DNA of 64,000 nt from Deinococcus yavapaiensis KR-236 (lineage in GTDB: Bacteria; Deinococcota; Deinococci; Deinococcales; Deinococcaceae): positions 62,001 through 126,000 of the forward strand of contig NZ_QJSX01000015.1 of NCBI RefSeq assembly GCF_003217515.1, given 5' to 3'. Positions 16,220 to 24,930 of the stretch are shown here, in pieces. The notes under the pieces were generated by a model, which saw only the letters and a list, made by a program, of their open reading frames with translations, was not told the DNA's origin and made no database searches. The translations under genes and the position numbers were made by a program. The number at the start of each line of letters is the position of its first letter. Within the stretch, counting starts at the first letter, position 1.

Positions 16220-16807
16220 TCATCCGGCGCTCCTCGTCGCGCGCGGAGGCGTGAAGATCGAGACAAGCTTCAACGACGGCCACGTCAACGTGACGAGCAT
16301 CGGCATGGCGAGTTCACGTTGCCAGAAATCGAAGGAGTCGAGGTCGTTGGCCCGCGTCACGAGAAGGCTGAGCACCGTGCCGTGCGTGACGACGAGTTCG
16401 TCTTGTTCCCGCTCGGCCATGAAGGCGGTCAAAGCGGCTCGGAAGCGGTCGTGGGCTTCGTTCGCGCTTTCCTCTCCGAAGACACGCTCGGCGGGCGTGG
16501 CGAACAGCGCGCGGATGGCGGCGTGGAAGTCTTCGGGACGGTCGAAGTACGGCGCGGTCGTCCGGGCGTGCTCGGCGAGGCCCGGACGAGTCTCAGCCTT
16601 CAGGTGAAGCGTTCGGGCGATGACGGCGCCCGTGCGAACCGCCTTGGGTTCCTCGCTCGTCACGACGCGCGACAAGCTCAGCGTGGCGACGCGCTCGGCG
16701 AGTTCGACGGCTTGCTGCTCGCCGAGGTCGGTGAGGCGCCAAGCGTGCGAGGCGACGGTCGAGTCTTGGCGAGTTTGAGCGTGCCGAACGAGGTGAAGGC
16801 GGCGCAC
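16220..16807 (-). CDS. Histidine phosphatase family protein (phosphoglycerate-mutase-like)
   Basis: A 195-aa phosphatase of unknown substrate. It carries the catalytic LVRHAQT near the N-terminus, a second catalytic His in VVTHGTVLSLL, and the supporting Glu/Arg pattern. Longer upstream reading is possible, but the GTG at 16807 follows a TACAGT -10 box by seven bases and puts the catalytic strand at residue 4, as expected for the family. Confidence 0.85.
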   Translation of the reverse strand: MRRLHLVRHAQTRQDSTVASHAWRLTDLGEQQAVELAERVATLSLSRVVTSEEPKAVRTGAVIARTLHLKAETRPGLAEHARTTAPYFDRPEDFHAAIRALFATPAERVFGEESANEAHDRFRAALTAFMAEREQDELVVTHGTVLSLLVTRANDLDSFDFWQRELAMPMLVTLTWPSLKLVSIFTPPRATRSAG

Positions 16808-16814
16808 GACGTCG

Positions 16815-16820
16815 ACTGTA
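16815..16820 (-). promoter_or_regulatory. -10 box (TACAGT) of the histidine phosphatase gene
   Basis: Seven bases upstream of the GTG at 16807. It fixes that start over an upstream in-frame ATG. Confidence 0.5.
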
Positions 16821-16835
16821 TCAAACCGCCCCGGC

Positions 16836-17216
16836 TTACAAACCCCAGATGCGCGGCGGGGCGAGCTCAAGGAGGTTGCCGCTCGGATCGTGAAAGTACA
16901 AGCTCTCGCCACGCTCGCCCCAACGGTAGCGCGTCACCGACAAGCCGGCGGCGACGAGGCGTGCGTGCCACGTTTCGGCCTCCTGAGGCGCCATGGCGAA
17001 GCAGACGTGGCCGCCAACCGAGCCCGCGTGTACCGGCGTGCTGCCCGGCTTGACGCTCTCTCGCGGATCGAAGAGCAGCAGCATGGCGTCCTGGGCGCGC
17101 AAGAACAGGTGGCGGCCCGCCAAGCGCGCGAACACCTGGAAGCCGAGCACGTTCACGTAGAAAGCCTCGGCCTCGTCGAGGTCGTGGACGTACAGGCAAG
17201 TTTCGAGAACGCGCAC
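16836..17216 (-). CDS. VOC/glyoxalase family protein
   Basis: Vicinal-oxygen-chelate fold protein (126 aa) beginning MRVLETCLYVHDLDEAEAFYVNVLGF and ending YFHDPSGNLLELAPP, both classic for glyoxalase/bleomycin-resistance-like proteins. The metal ligands His (in GGHVCFAM) and Glu (in NLLELA) appear present. Substrate unknown. It starts with GTG at 17216, six bases after a TACACT box. Confidence 0.87.
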   Translation of the reverse strand: MRVLETCLYVHDLDEAEAFYVNVLGFQVFARLAGRHLFLRAQDAMLLLFDPRESVKPGSTPVHAGSVGGHVCFAMAPQEAETWHARLVAAGLSVTRYRWGERGESLYFHDPSGNLLELAPPRIWGL

Positions 17217-17222
17217 GAGCGC

Positions 17223-17228
17223 AGTGTA
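17223..17228 (-). promoter_or_regulatory. -10 box (TACACT) of the VOC gene
   Basis: Six bases upstream of the GTG at 17216. Confidence 0.5.
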
Positions 17229-17244
17229 CTTCCCACCGACACTG

Positions 17245-17514
17245 TCAGCGAAGTGGGAGGAAGTTCGGAACGTGCAGGGCGTGCCCGATGCGTGACCGCA
17301 AGGCGGCGCGCCACGAGGAGCGGGGAGTCACTTCGCGCAGCAAGGCGCGGCAGGCATGCCGGACGTTCGCGTCGTCGTGGGTGCTTCCGAGACGCAAGGC
17401 GTCGAGCGCCTCCTGACCTCGCGTTCTCAAGGCTTGAATGGCGGCGACCCGCACGCGCTGGGAAGGCGACGCGAGCAGGGCGACGAGATGATGAGGTTCG
17501 ATCGCCGCGTTCAT
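17245..17514 (-). CDS. Small HEAT-repeat protein
   Basis: An 89-aa protein with about two HEAT-like helical repeats (LLASPSQRVRVAAIQALRTRG and a following STHDDANVRHACRALLRE). Such repeats bind proteins or nucleic acids. No catalytic residues are seen and I cannot assign a function. The ATG follows a TAGCCT box by six bases. Confidence 0.72.
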   Translation of the reverse strand: MNAAIEPHHLVALLASPSQRVRVAAIQALRTRGQEALDALRLGSTHDDANVRHACRALLREVTPRSSWRAALRSRIGHALHVPNFLPLR

Positions 17515-17520
17515 GACTCC

Positions 17521-17526
17521 AGGCTA
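17521..17526 (-). promoter_or_regulatory. -10 box (TAGCCT) of the HEAT-repeat gene
   Basis: Six bases upstream of the ATG at 17514. Confidence 0.45.
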
Positions 17527-17603
17527 CAAAGTGGCTGCGGAGAGCGGATCAGCCGAAGGGCGAGGAACGCTCATCGTCCTTTAGGCGTACCTGGCGCACA
17601 TGC

Positions 17604-17609
17604 TAGGCT
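17604..17609 (+). promoter_or_regulatory. -10 box (TAGGCT) of menG
   Basis: Seven bases before the ATG at 17617, leaderless spacing; it supports this start over longer upstream frames. Confidence 0.5.
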
Positions 17610-17616
17610 GCTTCTC

Positions 17617-18345
17617 ATGCGGCTCCGCGCCTCCACGCCGCCCGTCGGCGAACGCCTCGACAAAGCCGATCCCGTGCGCGACATGTTCGCCGAGATCGCC
17701 CCGAAGTACGACCTTCTCAACCGCGTGCTGAGCCTCGGCGTGGATCAAGGCTGGCGGCGCGCGGCGACCCGCGAAGCGTTGCTGCTCCACCCGAAGCGCG
17801 TCTTGGACGTCGCGACGGGCACGGCGGACTTCGCGCTCGAACTCAAGCGGGCCGCGCCCGACGCCGAGGTGATCGGGTGCGATTTCGTTCCGCAAATGCT
17901 GGAAATCGGTCGCCAAAAGGCCGCCGCGCGAGGCCTGGACGTGCAGTTGGAGGAAGGCGACGCCCTGAACCTGCCGTACGAGGACGCGTCGTTCGACGTC
18001 GTGACGTGCGCGTTCGGCTTCCGCAACTTCGCCGACTACAAGCGCGGCCTCGCCGAATTTCATCGGGTCCTGCGGCCGAACGGTCGCCTCGTGATCCTGG
18101 AGTTCCCGCCGCCGCCGCGAGGAGCGTTCGGCGCGCTGTTCCGCTTCTACTTCCGCCACGTGCTTCCGACCATCGGACGGCTCGTGTCGGGCAGCGTGGG
18201 CGCGTACACCTATCTGCCTGCCAGCGTCATGGCGTTTCCGGAGCCCGCTCGTCTCGCCGACATGATGCTCGCGTCGGGCTTTCGAGCGCGCTACCGTCTG
18301 CTGACGTTCGGCGTCGCGGCTCTGCACGTCGGCCAGAAGGTGTGA
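17617..18345 (+). CDS. menG: Demethylmenaquinone methyltransferase (UbiE/MenG)
   Basis: Performs the last step of menaquinone synthesis by methylating demethylmenaquinone with SAM. The 242-aa protein shows the family start VRDMFAEIAPKYDLLNRVLS, SAM motif I LDVATGTADFA, the motif CAFGFRNFADY and EFHRVLRPNGRLVILEF. Deinococci use menaquinone, so MenG is preferred over UbiE. A longer frame begins upstream, but this ATG has a leaderless -10 box and fits family length. Confidence 0.93.
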   Translation: MRLRASTPPVGERLDKADPVRDMFAEIAPKYDLLNRVLSLGVDQGWRRAATREALLLHPKRVLDVATGTADFALELKRAAPDAEVIGCDFVPQMLEIGRQKAAARGLDVQLEEGDALNLPYEDASFDVVTCAFGFRNFADYKRGLAEFHRVLRPNGRLVILEFPPPPRGAFGALFRFYFRHVLPTIGRLVSGSVGAYTYLPASVMAFPEPARLADMMLASGFRARYRLLTFGVAALHVGQKV

Positions 18346-18378
18346 AGTCGATTTCAGGAAGTTTGCCCGCGCGCCTCG

Positions 18379-18384
18379 TAAGCT
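18379..18384 (+). promoter_or_regulatory. -10 box (TAAGCT) of the sulfurtransferase gene
   Basis: Six bases before the ATG at 18391. Confidence 0.5.
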
Positions 18385-18390
18385 GAGGGC

Positions 18391-19290
18391 ATGCTGCCGA
18401 AACCGATCGTGTCCGTGGCGTGGCTCGCCGAGCACCTCCAAGAGCCCGACGTGCGAGTGTGCGACTGCCGATTCGCCCTCGGCGATTCCGGGGCAGGGCA
18501 CGGCGCGTACCGCGAAGGTCACGTTCCGGGTGCGGTCTACCTGGACTTGGAGCGCGACTTGAGCGGCCCGAAGGTGAGGTCCGGTCAGGGAGGACGTCAC
18601 CCGCTGCCCGAACCGTTCACCTTGGCGAAGCGGCTGGAAGCCCTCGGCATCGGCGACGGACACCGTGTCGTCGTATACGACGATCCGCGCGGCGGCAACG
18701 GCATGTTCGCCGCGCGCGCCTGGTGGTTGCTGCGCTGGCTCGGGCACGACGACGTCGCCGTGCTCGACGGTGGTTGGCCCGCGTGGCAGGAAAGCGGCGG
18801 CGACGTCGAGCGCTCCACCGTCGAGCATCCTCGCGCGACCTTCACCGCTCGGCCGCACGAGGAGTGGCTGGTGCGGGCCGAGGACGTGCCGAGCTTGCCG
18901 GGCACCTTGCTGGACTCGCGGGCGCCCGCTCGCTTTCGCGGAGACGTGGAGCCCATCGACAAGAAAGCCGGGCACGTTCCGGGCGCGCACAACCTCGATT
19001 GGGCGACGGCGCTCGACGACCGTGGGCGCTTTCGACGGGCCGACGAGCAGCGTGAACGCCTGGGACTCGTGCCCGACGGCCCGGTGACGGTGTACTGCGG
19101 CAGCGGCGTGTCGGCGTGCGTGAACCTCGTGGCGCTCGAACTCTCGGGACGGTCGCTCGGCAAGGAGACGCGCTTGTACGCCGGATCGTGGAGCGACTGG
19201 GTGAGCGACGACGCGCGCGCAGTCGAGACGGGTGAGCAAGCGCCGAAACGCGGCAGTTTGTCAAGTGAGCCAGGCATGACCGCTTCGTGA
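18391..19290 (+). CDS. sseA: Two-domain sulfurtransferase (SseA-like)
   Basis: Moves sulfane sulfur from thiosulfate or 3-mercaptopyruvate to an acceptor (299 aa). It has two rhodanese domains: an inactive N-terminal one (about 1-140) and a catalytic C-terminal one (about 155-290) with the active loop CGSGVSA. The CGSG(V)S(A) loop is closer to mercaptopyruvate sulfurtransferases (CGSGVT) than to thiosulfate ones (CRKGVT). It is transcribed with menG and the following FAD gene in the same direction but has its own -10 box. Confidence 0.9.
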   Translation: MLPKPIVSVAWLAEHLQEPDVRVCDCRFALGDSGAGHGAYREGHVPGAVYLDLERDLSGPKVRSGQGGRHPLPEPFTLAKRLEALGIGDGHRVVVYDDPRGGNGMFAARAWWLLRWLGHDDVAVLDGGWPAWQESGGDVERSTVEHPRATFTARPHEEWLVRAEDVPSLPGTLLDSRAPARFRGDVEPIDKKAGHVPGAHNLDWATALDDRGRFRRADEQRERLGLVPDGPVTVYCGSGVSACVNLVALELSGRSLGKETRLYAGSWSDWVSDDARAVETGEQAPKRGSLSSEPGMTAS

Positions 19291-19300
19291 AACACGGCGT

Positions 19301-19306
19301 TAGACT
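19301..19306 (+). promoter_or_regulatory. -10 box (TAGACT) of the FAD-protein gene
   Basis: Eight bases before the ATG at 19315. Confidence 0.45.
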
Positions 19307-19314
19307 GCTCCCCC

Positions 19315-20058
19315 ATGCTGCCGTCCTCGTCTTCTCGCTCTCTACCGCAACCCGGCCATCGCTACGACATCGCGATCGTCGGAGCGGGCTTGGCAGGTTC
19401 GGAACTCGCGTGGCGCCTCGCCCGCGAGCGGTTCGACGTCCTGCTCGTGACCCAATCGCTCGACAGCGTCGGCAACCTCTTCCATGCCCGCGTGCCGCGC
19501 GCCTTTCCGATCGACTCGCTTTTCGAACACGCGCGCCTCGCCGCCGCGCCCGACGATACGAACTGGGCGCTTCACCGCGAGGTGAAGCGAATCCTGGAGG
19601 GCACGAGCGGCATCCACCTCTTGCAGTCGTGCGTGACGAGGCTGGAAAGCGGCTCGCCGCACGTCCTGCACACCTGGGAAGGGCCGACGCTGAAGGCGGA
19701 CGTCGTCGTGCTGGCCGTCGGAAGCTTTCTCAGCGGGCGGCTGTCGGTGGGCGAGTTCACCGAAGAGGCCGGTCGTCTCAGCGAGATCGCGTACGACTTC
19801 TTGTGGCGCGACCTCGCCGCGTCGGGTGTGGCGTTCGCGGCGAGGCGTGACATGTGGAGCGGCGAGGACGGCAGCGTGCCGTACTCGGTGGCGTACGAGA
19901 CTTTCGCTTCGAGCGAATTGTCGGGCTTCGCCTGCACGCGCTTCGAAGGCGTGTACGCCGTGGGCCGTTGCCGTCCGGGCGACGCGTCCTACGAACGCGT
20001 CCTCGCGGAGGCCGCCGCGCTCGCCGCGCAGCTCGGCGCTCGTGAGGTGACTTCGTGA
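19315..20058 (+). CDS. FAD-dependent oxidoreductase, GidA/MnmG-like (short)
   Basis: A 247-aa protein with an N-terminal FAD-binding motif (VGAGLAGSELAWRLARE) and a GidA-like core (VVVLAVGSFLSGRL, later YAVGRCRPGDASYERVLAEAAALA). It is much shorter than MnmG (about 600 aa) and lacks its C-terminal tRNA-binding domain, so tRNA modification is not certain. Its stop overlaps trmB (GTGA), a tRNA methyltransferase, which favours a role in RNA modification. The exact reaction is unknown. Confidence 0.75.
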   Translation: MLPSSSSRSLPQPGHRYDIAIVGAGLAGSELAWRLARERFDVLLVTQSLDSVGNLFHARVPRAFPIDSLFEHARLAAAPDDTNWALHREVKRILEGTSGIHLLQSCVTRLESGSPHVLHTWEGPTLKADVVVLAVGSFLSGRLSVGEFTEEAGRLSEIAYDFLWRDLAASGVAFAARRDMWSGEDGSVPYSVAYETFASSELSGFACTRFEGVYAVGRCRPGDASYERVLAEAAALAAQLGAREVTS

Positions 20059-21011
20059 TCCTGAGGTTGTCGGACTTCCGCTTTCCCGATTCCATCGCGC
20101 GCCTCTACCCCGACAATCCCGACGGGCCGTGGGTGCTGGAGATCGGCTTCGGCGACGGGCGCTTCTGGGCCGAGCAAGGCACGGTCGAGCGAAGCGTGAA
20201 CTACCTCGGCGTGGAGCTCTCGGGCGTGAGCCTGCTCAAAGCGCAGCGCCGCCTGAAGGCGAGCGGCCTTTCGAACGCGCACCTCACGAAGATGCCTGCC
20301 ATGACCTTGCTGCGCTCGGTCGTGCCGCCGCAAAGCCTTGCGCGCATCGTCGTGAACTTTCCCGATCCGTGGCCGAAGGCAGGGCACGAGGAGCACCGCT
20401 TGCTACGCCGTCCGTTCTTCGGCCTCGCTGCGAGCCGACTCGCGGCGGGCGGAGAAGTGTGGTTCACGACCGACCACGAGGAGTACTTCGAGTTCGGCGT
20501 GCGAGAAGGACGCGAAAGCGGCTGGTTCGACGTCGAGCTCACCGAGCCGCCGCCCGCCACGTTGCGCACGAAGTACGCGCTGAAGTGGAAGGACCTCGGG
20601 CTCGGCGCACAGCACGCGAAGTTCAAAGTCCATTCGCGCCCGGTCGTGCCGGGCCTCGCCGTGGAAGGAGATTCGAACGACTTGCCGCACGCCATCTTGA
20701 CCTTGCCGTCCACCTTCGATCTGAAGGACTTCGAGAAGACCGTCGTTCGTCACGGAAGCACGACCGTCGTCCTGCTCGACGCCTACCGCGCCGCGCGCCG
20801 CGACGAGTGGGCGATTCTCGCGCACGTCGAGGAGGAGGACCTCACGCAAGAAGCGCTCGTCGCGATTCTTCCCAAGGAAGACGGGCGGACGCTCGTGAAG
20901 CTCGATCGTTTCGGCGGCGTGATCGTCACCAGCGGCATCAAGGCGGCGGTGGGCGCGGTGACGAATCTTCTGGAGGCGCGCGGCGCGACGGTTCACACGC
21001 GGGCGTACTGA
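20055..21011 (+). CDS. trmB: tRNA (guanine-N7-)-methyltransferase with C-terminal extension
   Basis: Methylates guanine 46 of tRNA using SAM. The 318-aa protein has the TrmB core at about 1-197: SAM motif VLEIGFGDGRF, NFPDPWPKAGHEEHRLL, and the C-terminal signature region. About 120 residues (198-318) follow the core with no similarity I recognise; they contain alternating acidic and hydrophobic segments. GTG start overlaps the preceding FAD gene, and priA starts four bases after its stop. Confidence 0.9.
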   Translation: MILRLSDFRFPDSIARLYPDNPDGPWVLEIGFGDGRFWAEQGTVERSVNYLGVELSGVSLLKAQRRLKASGLSNAHLTKMPAMTLLRSVVPPQSLARIVVNFPDPWPKAGHEEHRLLRRPFFGLAASRLAAGGEVWFTTDHEEYFEFGVREGRESGWFDVELTEPPPATLRTKYALKWKDLGLGAQHAKFKVHSRPVVPGLAVEGDSNDLPHAILTLPSTFDLKDFEKTVVRHGSTTVVLLDAYRAARRDEWAILAHVEEEDLTQEALVAILPKEDGRTLVKLDRFGGVIVTSGIKAAVGAVTNLLEARGATVHTRAY

Positions 21012-21014
21012 TTC

Positions 21015-23297
21015 ATGCACGCTTCCGCGTGGTCCGTCACGCTGCCTTTACCGCTCGGCCCGCTGGACTTCGGCGTACCGCACGGTTTCGTCGGCGAGCC
21101 TCCCGTGGGGCACCGAGTGGTCGTGCCGTGGCAAGGCGAGTTGCGCATCGGCGTGGTCGTCGGGGAGGGTCACGGTGCGTCGCACCGCCTGCGCGACGCC
21201 GTGACCCTGCTGGACGCGGCCGAGGGCGGACCTTGGCTGCACTCGGCCTTCGTGTCGGCCCTGCTCGCCGAGTCGAAGCTGTCGCGGGTGCCCTTGGGAG
21301 TGCTGCTGTGCGAACTCGTCTGCGTCGGGCTGGACGCCAAGCTCGCGCACCGTGTGCGGGCCGTGGACGGAGCGAATCTCGACGTGTTCGGAGGCGACGT
21401 GCCGAGCGCGGCGTGGACGAACGGCTTGAACATGGACTCGGGCTTGCTCGACGCGATTCGCGCTCAAGGCTTGCTCGAAGAGCGCGTGACGCCCGCACGA
21501 CGCACCGTCAGCGTGATTCGCGCGCTGGAGGCGGGCCGCGAGCTTCTCACGCCGAAGCAGACGGTCGCATGGGATTGGCTGCGCGGACGTGAAAGCGTGG
21601 CGACCCTCAGCGAGTGGGCTGAACTCGCGCGGGTGAGTTCGTCCGTCGTGACGGGCGTGCTGAACCGCGGATGGGCCGAGCGGGTGGACGTTCCCGCCCC
21701 GTGGCCCGACTTGCCGCCGATCGGCGAGACGCCCAAGCCGATCCTCGACACGGTGCCCGAAGCGGACGAGTGGCGCGTTCACGGAGGCCGCGCTTCGCAG
21801 CGGTACCGACTGCTCGCGGCCAGAATCGCGCGCGTGCTGGACATCGGCCGTTCCGTCATCGTGATAGCGCCCGACCACATGACCCTTTCGCGGGCGTGGA
21901 CGCACCTGTCGGGCCTTTCGAGCGAGGAGCGCGGGCGAGCCGTGCTGTTCTCGGGCGCGCTGAGCGGCGAGCAGCGCGAGCGAACGTGGGAGCTCGTTCG
22001 GTCGGGCGCGGCTCGTCTGGTGATCGGCACGCACGCCGCCTTGTGCGCGCCCGTGACGGACCTCGCCTTGATCGTCGTGGACGAGGAGGGCAGCGACGCG
22101 CACAAGTTGCGCGGAGGTGGAAGCGTCTTCGTGCCGGAAGTCGCGCGGCGCATGGCGGCGAGCGCCGAGTGCATTCTCGCGTGGACGGGCTGCGTCCCCA
22201 GCCCCGAAGTGCTGAACGTGCCGGGCGTCGTGCTGCCGCCGCCACCTTCGCGCGTGCACGTCGTGGATTTCGGCGCTCCGATCGCCGCGCCCGAGCTCGG
22301 CCCGCTCTCGCGCGCGGACCTTCGGCCCGGCAGACAAGGCTATCCCTTGTCGCACGACCTCGTGCAGGTGCTGCGGCAAGTCGCCGAGCGCGGCCGTCAA
22401 GCGGTTCTCCTCGCGCCGAGGCGAGGCTACTCGGCGTTGCTTCGCTGCCCGTCGTGCGAGCACACCCCGATGTGCAAGCACTGCGACGTCCCCTTGCGTT
22501 TCCACCAGGAAACGCGCCAGCTCACGTGCCACCAGTGCGGTTACCGTGAGCGGCTGCACGAACGCTGCGAGGCGTGCGGAGAACGCATGTGGCAAGCCAA
22601 GGGGCCGGGCACGGAATGGATCGCCTCGGAAGTTCGCAAGGTGCTGCCTGACTTTCCGGTGCTGCGCTTCGACAAGGACCGCCAAGACGATCTGTCCAAG
22701 GTGGACGCGGGCGAAAGCGCCGTGATCGTCGGAACGCAGGCGCTTCTCACACGCGCCGCGCCGCCCGACTTGGCCCTCATCGGCGTGACGCTCGCCGACA
22801 CGTGGCTCAACGTCTCGGACTTTCGCGCGTCCGAGCGGTACCACCGCCTCTTGCGGCAACTGCTGGAGTGGCACGCGAGCCGCGCGCCGATGCTCTTGGT
22901 GCAGACCTTTCAAGCGACGCATCCGGCCCTCGTGAGCGTGGTAGACGGGCACGACGCCGCGCACTACCCCTCGTTGGAGCAACTCGCGCGCCGAACGCTG
23001 AAGTACCCGCCGTACGCGCGCCTCGCGCACATCGAGGTGACGGCGCGCGACCAAGAGCGGGCGCGAGGTGCCGCCGAGGCCGTCGCGGCGGCGCTATACG
23101 GCGGGGGCGCTCAGGAAGGAGAGGTGCTGGGACCTTCGCCTTCCCCCATTCCGAAGTTGAAGGGCGCCTATCCGTACCATTTGTTGCTGCGTGTACGCGA
23201 CGAGGCGCGGCTCGACACGCTGCTCTCCGCCCTCGACACGCGCTTCGCCGGGCGCGTGCGGGTGGACGTCCACCCGCGCGGTGGGCTCGGCATTTGA
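21015..23297 (+). CDS. priA: Primosomal protein PriA, helicase motifs degenerate
   Basis: Replication-restart protein that binds stalled forks and SSB (760 aa). The N-terminal DNA-binding domain, the eight-cysteine zinc region (CPSCEHTPMCKHC, CHQCGY, CEACGERMW) and the C-terminal domain are present. The helicase core is degenerate: the Walker A position reads HGGRASQRYRLL instead of GVTGSGKTE, DEEH is DEEG, and the QVAGRAGR motif is missing. ATP-driven unwinding is therefore unlikely. Deinococcal PriA proteins have been described as helicase-inactive, which fits. The frame is long and open, so it is not a pseudogene. Confidence 0.9.
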   Translation: MHASAWSVTLPLPLGPLDFGVPHGFVGEPPVGHRVVVPWQGELRIGVVVGEGHGASHRLRDAVTLLDAAEGGPWLHSAFVSALLAESKLSRVPLGVLLCELVCVGLDAKLAHRVRAVDGANLDVFGGDVPSAAWTNGLNMDSGLLDAIRAQGLLEERVTPARRTVSVIRALEAGRELLTPKQTVAWDWLRGRESVATLSEWAELARVSSSVVTGVLNRGWAERVDVPAPWPDLPPIGETPKPILDTVPEADEWRVHGGRASQRYRLLAARIARVLDIGRSVIVIAPDHMTLSRAWTHLSGLSSEERGRAVLFSGALSGEQRERTWELVRSGAARLVIGTHAALCAPVTDLALIVVDEEGSDAHKLRGGGSVFVPEVARRMAASAECILAWTGCVPSPEVLNVPGVVLPPPPSRVHVVDFGAPIAAPELGPLSRADLRPGRQGYPLSHDLVQVLRQVAERGRQAVLLAPRRGYSALLRCPSCEHTPMCKHCDVPLRFHQETRQLTCHQCGYRERLHERCEACGERMWQAKGPGTEWIASEVRKVLPDFPVLRFDKDRQDDLSKVDAGESAVIVGTQALLTRAAPPDLALIGVTLADTWLNVSDFRASERYHRLLRQLLEWHASRAPMLLVQTFQATHPALVSVVDGHDAAHYPSLEQLARRTLKYPPYARLAHIEVTARDQERARGAAEAVAAALYGGGAQEGEVLGPSPSPIPKLKGAYPYHLLLRVRDEARLDTLLSALDTRFAGRVRVDVHPRGGLGI

Positions 23298-23471
23298 CGT
23301 TTCAAGGGATCTCACGGACTTCTGGGGTCGCTTCGAACGCGGCGCCGGCAGACGTGGGTACACACGCGAAGCGCCAAGGACGTCCGGGCATGCGCCACGC
23401 CCTACGCTCGCGCGAGTCATCATGATTCCGCGAAGGGTGAGTCGTATTCGCCGTTCGGGCGAAGCGGCCTC

Positions 23472-23477
23472 TATGAT
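23472..23477 (+). promoter_or_regulatory. -10 box (TATGAT) of the DinB-fold gene
   Basis: Seven bases before the GTG at 23485. A 6-bp hairpin (TTCGCC/GGCGAA) sits just upstream. Confidence 0.5.
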
Positions 23478-23484
23478 GCTCCCC

Positions 23485-23949
23485 GTGAACGACGTCTACT
23501 GGGATGGCTTTCTCAACGTCCTCGCCGAAACCTTCGAGGGCGCGCAGCAGGAATGGTCGTACTACCTCGACCAGAACGTCAACGCGGGGCTGTTCGCCAC
23601 GCTCAACAACTTCACGGCGCGAAGCGCTTCCCAGCCGACGCCCTTGGGCAGCTCGGTCGCGGCGCACGCGGAACACGTTCGCTTTCACCTCGCCGCCACG
23701 AACGCCGCGCTTCGCGGCGAGACGATGGCCCTGGATTGGGAGCGGAGTTGGGACGTGCAGGAGGTGAGCGAGGAGGCATGGCGCGAGTTACGCGGCGCCC
23801 TGCACGACGAGTACCACGAGTTGCGGCGCCAAGTGGCGTCACGCGAAGTCTGGGACGTGGACGAAGTCGGTGGAGCGATTGCCGAGGTCACGCACGTGGC
23901 GTATCACCTCGCCGTGATTCGGCAGCTCGCCAAGTTCGTGAGGACTTGA
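23485..23949 (+). CDS. DinB-superfamily protein
   Basis: A 154-aa four-helix protein of the DinB/YfiT type, which is expanded in Deinococcus. The metal-binding histidine triad is visible: His in AAHAEHVRFHL and two in HVAYHLAVIRQ. Members of this fold are thiol-dependent transferases or unknown. GTG start chosen because of the leaderless -10 box; an in-frame ATG three codons upstream lies inside the promoter. Confidence 0.78.
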   Translation: MNDVYWDGFLNVLAETFEGAQQEWSYYLDQNVNAGLFATLNNFTARSASQPTPLGSSVAAHAEHVRFHLAATNAALRGETMALDWERSWDVQEVSEEAWRELRGALHDEYHELRRQVASREVWDVDEVGGAIAEVTHVAYHLAVIRQLAKFVRT

Positions 23950-24045
23950 AGGCTCGTCGCTCTTTCGAGGTGGGCCGCGCGCTGCGGCGAAGCGAAGAGG
24001 AAGGCGGATGGTGGTCGAGCAGTTCGGCATATCGGTCTCCTGAAG

Positions 24046-24924
24046 TCAGCGCTTCGCGCGGCGCAGAACGTCACGCAAGGTGGAAGCGGAATCGAAATGC
24101 AGCCCGTGGCGCGAGAAGGACGTGCACAGCGACTTCACGTCACGGGCGAGCAAGGCGTCGAAGGCGGGATTCTCGGCTTTGTGAACGACTTGCGGAAAGT
24201 CGATCACGTACACGAGTCGGTCGTGCCAAAGCAGGTTGTAGGTGCTGAAATCGCCGTGCGCACGGCCGAGGCGAACGAGGGCGGCGAGCAGATCGAGACT
24301 TTGCTGCCAAGCGTCGAGGGCGTCCTCTCGCGAAAGGCGGGCGTCGGACAAGCGGGGAGCGGGGCGGTCGTCGGTACCGACGAGTTGCATCAGGACCGCC
24401 CGACCTGCCTCGGCGCATTCTTTCGGTCCCGGCCCGACGAACGGTTTGGGCACACGCACGCCCGCTTCGTACAACGTCCACATCTCTCGATACTCGTGCA
24501 TCACCCACAAGGCTTGCTGCACGTCCACGCCCGTGGAGGTGCGCTGGCGGATGGCTTTCTCGATGCGGTCGTCGCCGATGTAACGGCCCGCGCGGTACAC
24601 GCCGTCTTGCTTGAACGAGCGGACGGCGAGGTCCTTGTACAACTTCAGCGCGGCGGGCCCGAAGGGTGTGCGCGCGAGGTACACGACCGCTTCCTTACCG
24701 CTCTTGAGCTCGCCGAGCAGTTCCTCCAGCAAACCCTTGGCGTGCAGCGCCGCGAGGCTCGGATCGTTGAAGACGACGTCGTCGTGCTCTCCTTGCGTTT
24801 CCAACGCGTGGACCGAGCGGCGCGTGGCACGGGGGCGACGCGTCTTGACACTTCGGCGTTCGTTGGCGGCGTCCGAGAAGCCGTCGAAGTCGAGGTCTTG
24901 AAGTCGGGGCACTATGGGCCCCAT
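24046..24924 (-). CDS. RIO-family serine/threonine protein kinase
   Basis: An atypical kinase (292 aa). It has SGKEAVVYLAR (nucleotide loop), the ATP-lysine in AALKLYK, the catalytic loop HGDFSTYNLLWHD and the metal-binding IDFPQVV, all of the RIO1/RIO2 type. RIO kinases act in ribosome maturation in archaea and eukaryotes; bacterial ones are poorly studied. No ribosome site is seen before the ATG, and a 34-codon ORF with a perfect ribosome site ends six bases upstream, so translation probably depends on that ORF. Confidence 0.88.
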   Translation of the reverse strand: MGPIVPRLQDLDFDGFSDAANERRSVKTRRPRATRRSVHALETQGEHDDVVFNDPSLAALHAKGLLEELLGELKSGKEAVVYLARTPFGPAALKLYKDLAVRSFKQDGVYRAGRYIGDDRIEKAIRQRTSTGVDVQQALWVMHEYREMWTLYEAGVRVPKPFVGPGPKECAEAGRAVLMQLVGTDDRPAPRLSDARLSREDALDAWQQSLDLLAALVRLGRAHGDFSTYNLLWHDRLVYVIDFPQVVHKAENPAFDALLARDVKSLCTSFSRHGLHFDSASTLRDVLRRAKR

Positions 24925-24930
24925 GGGCGC

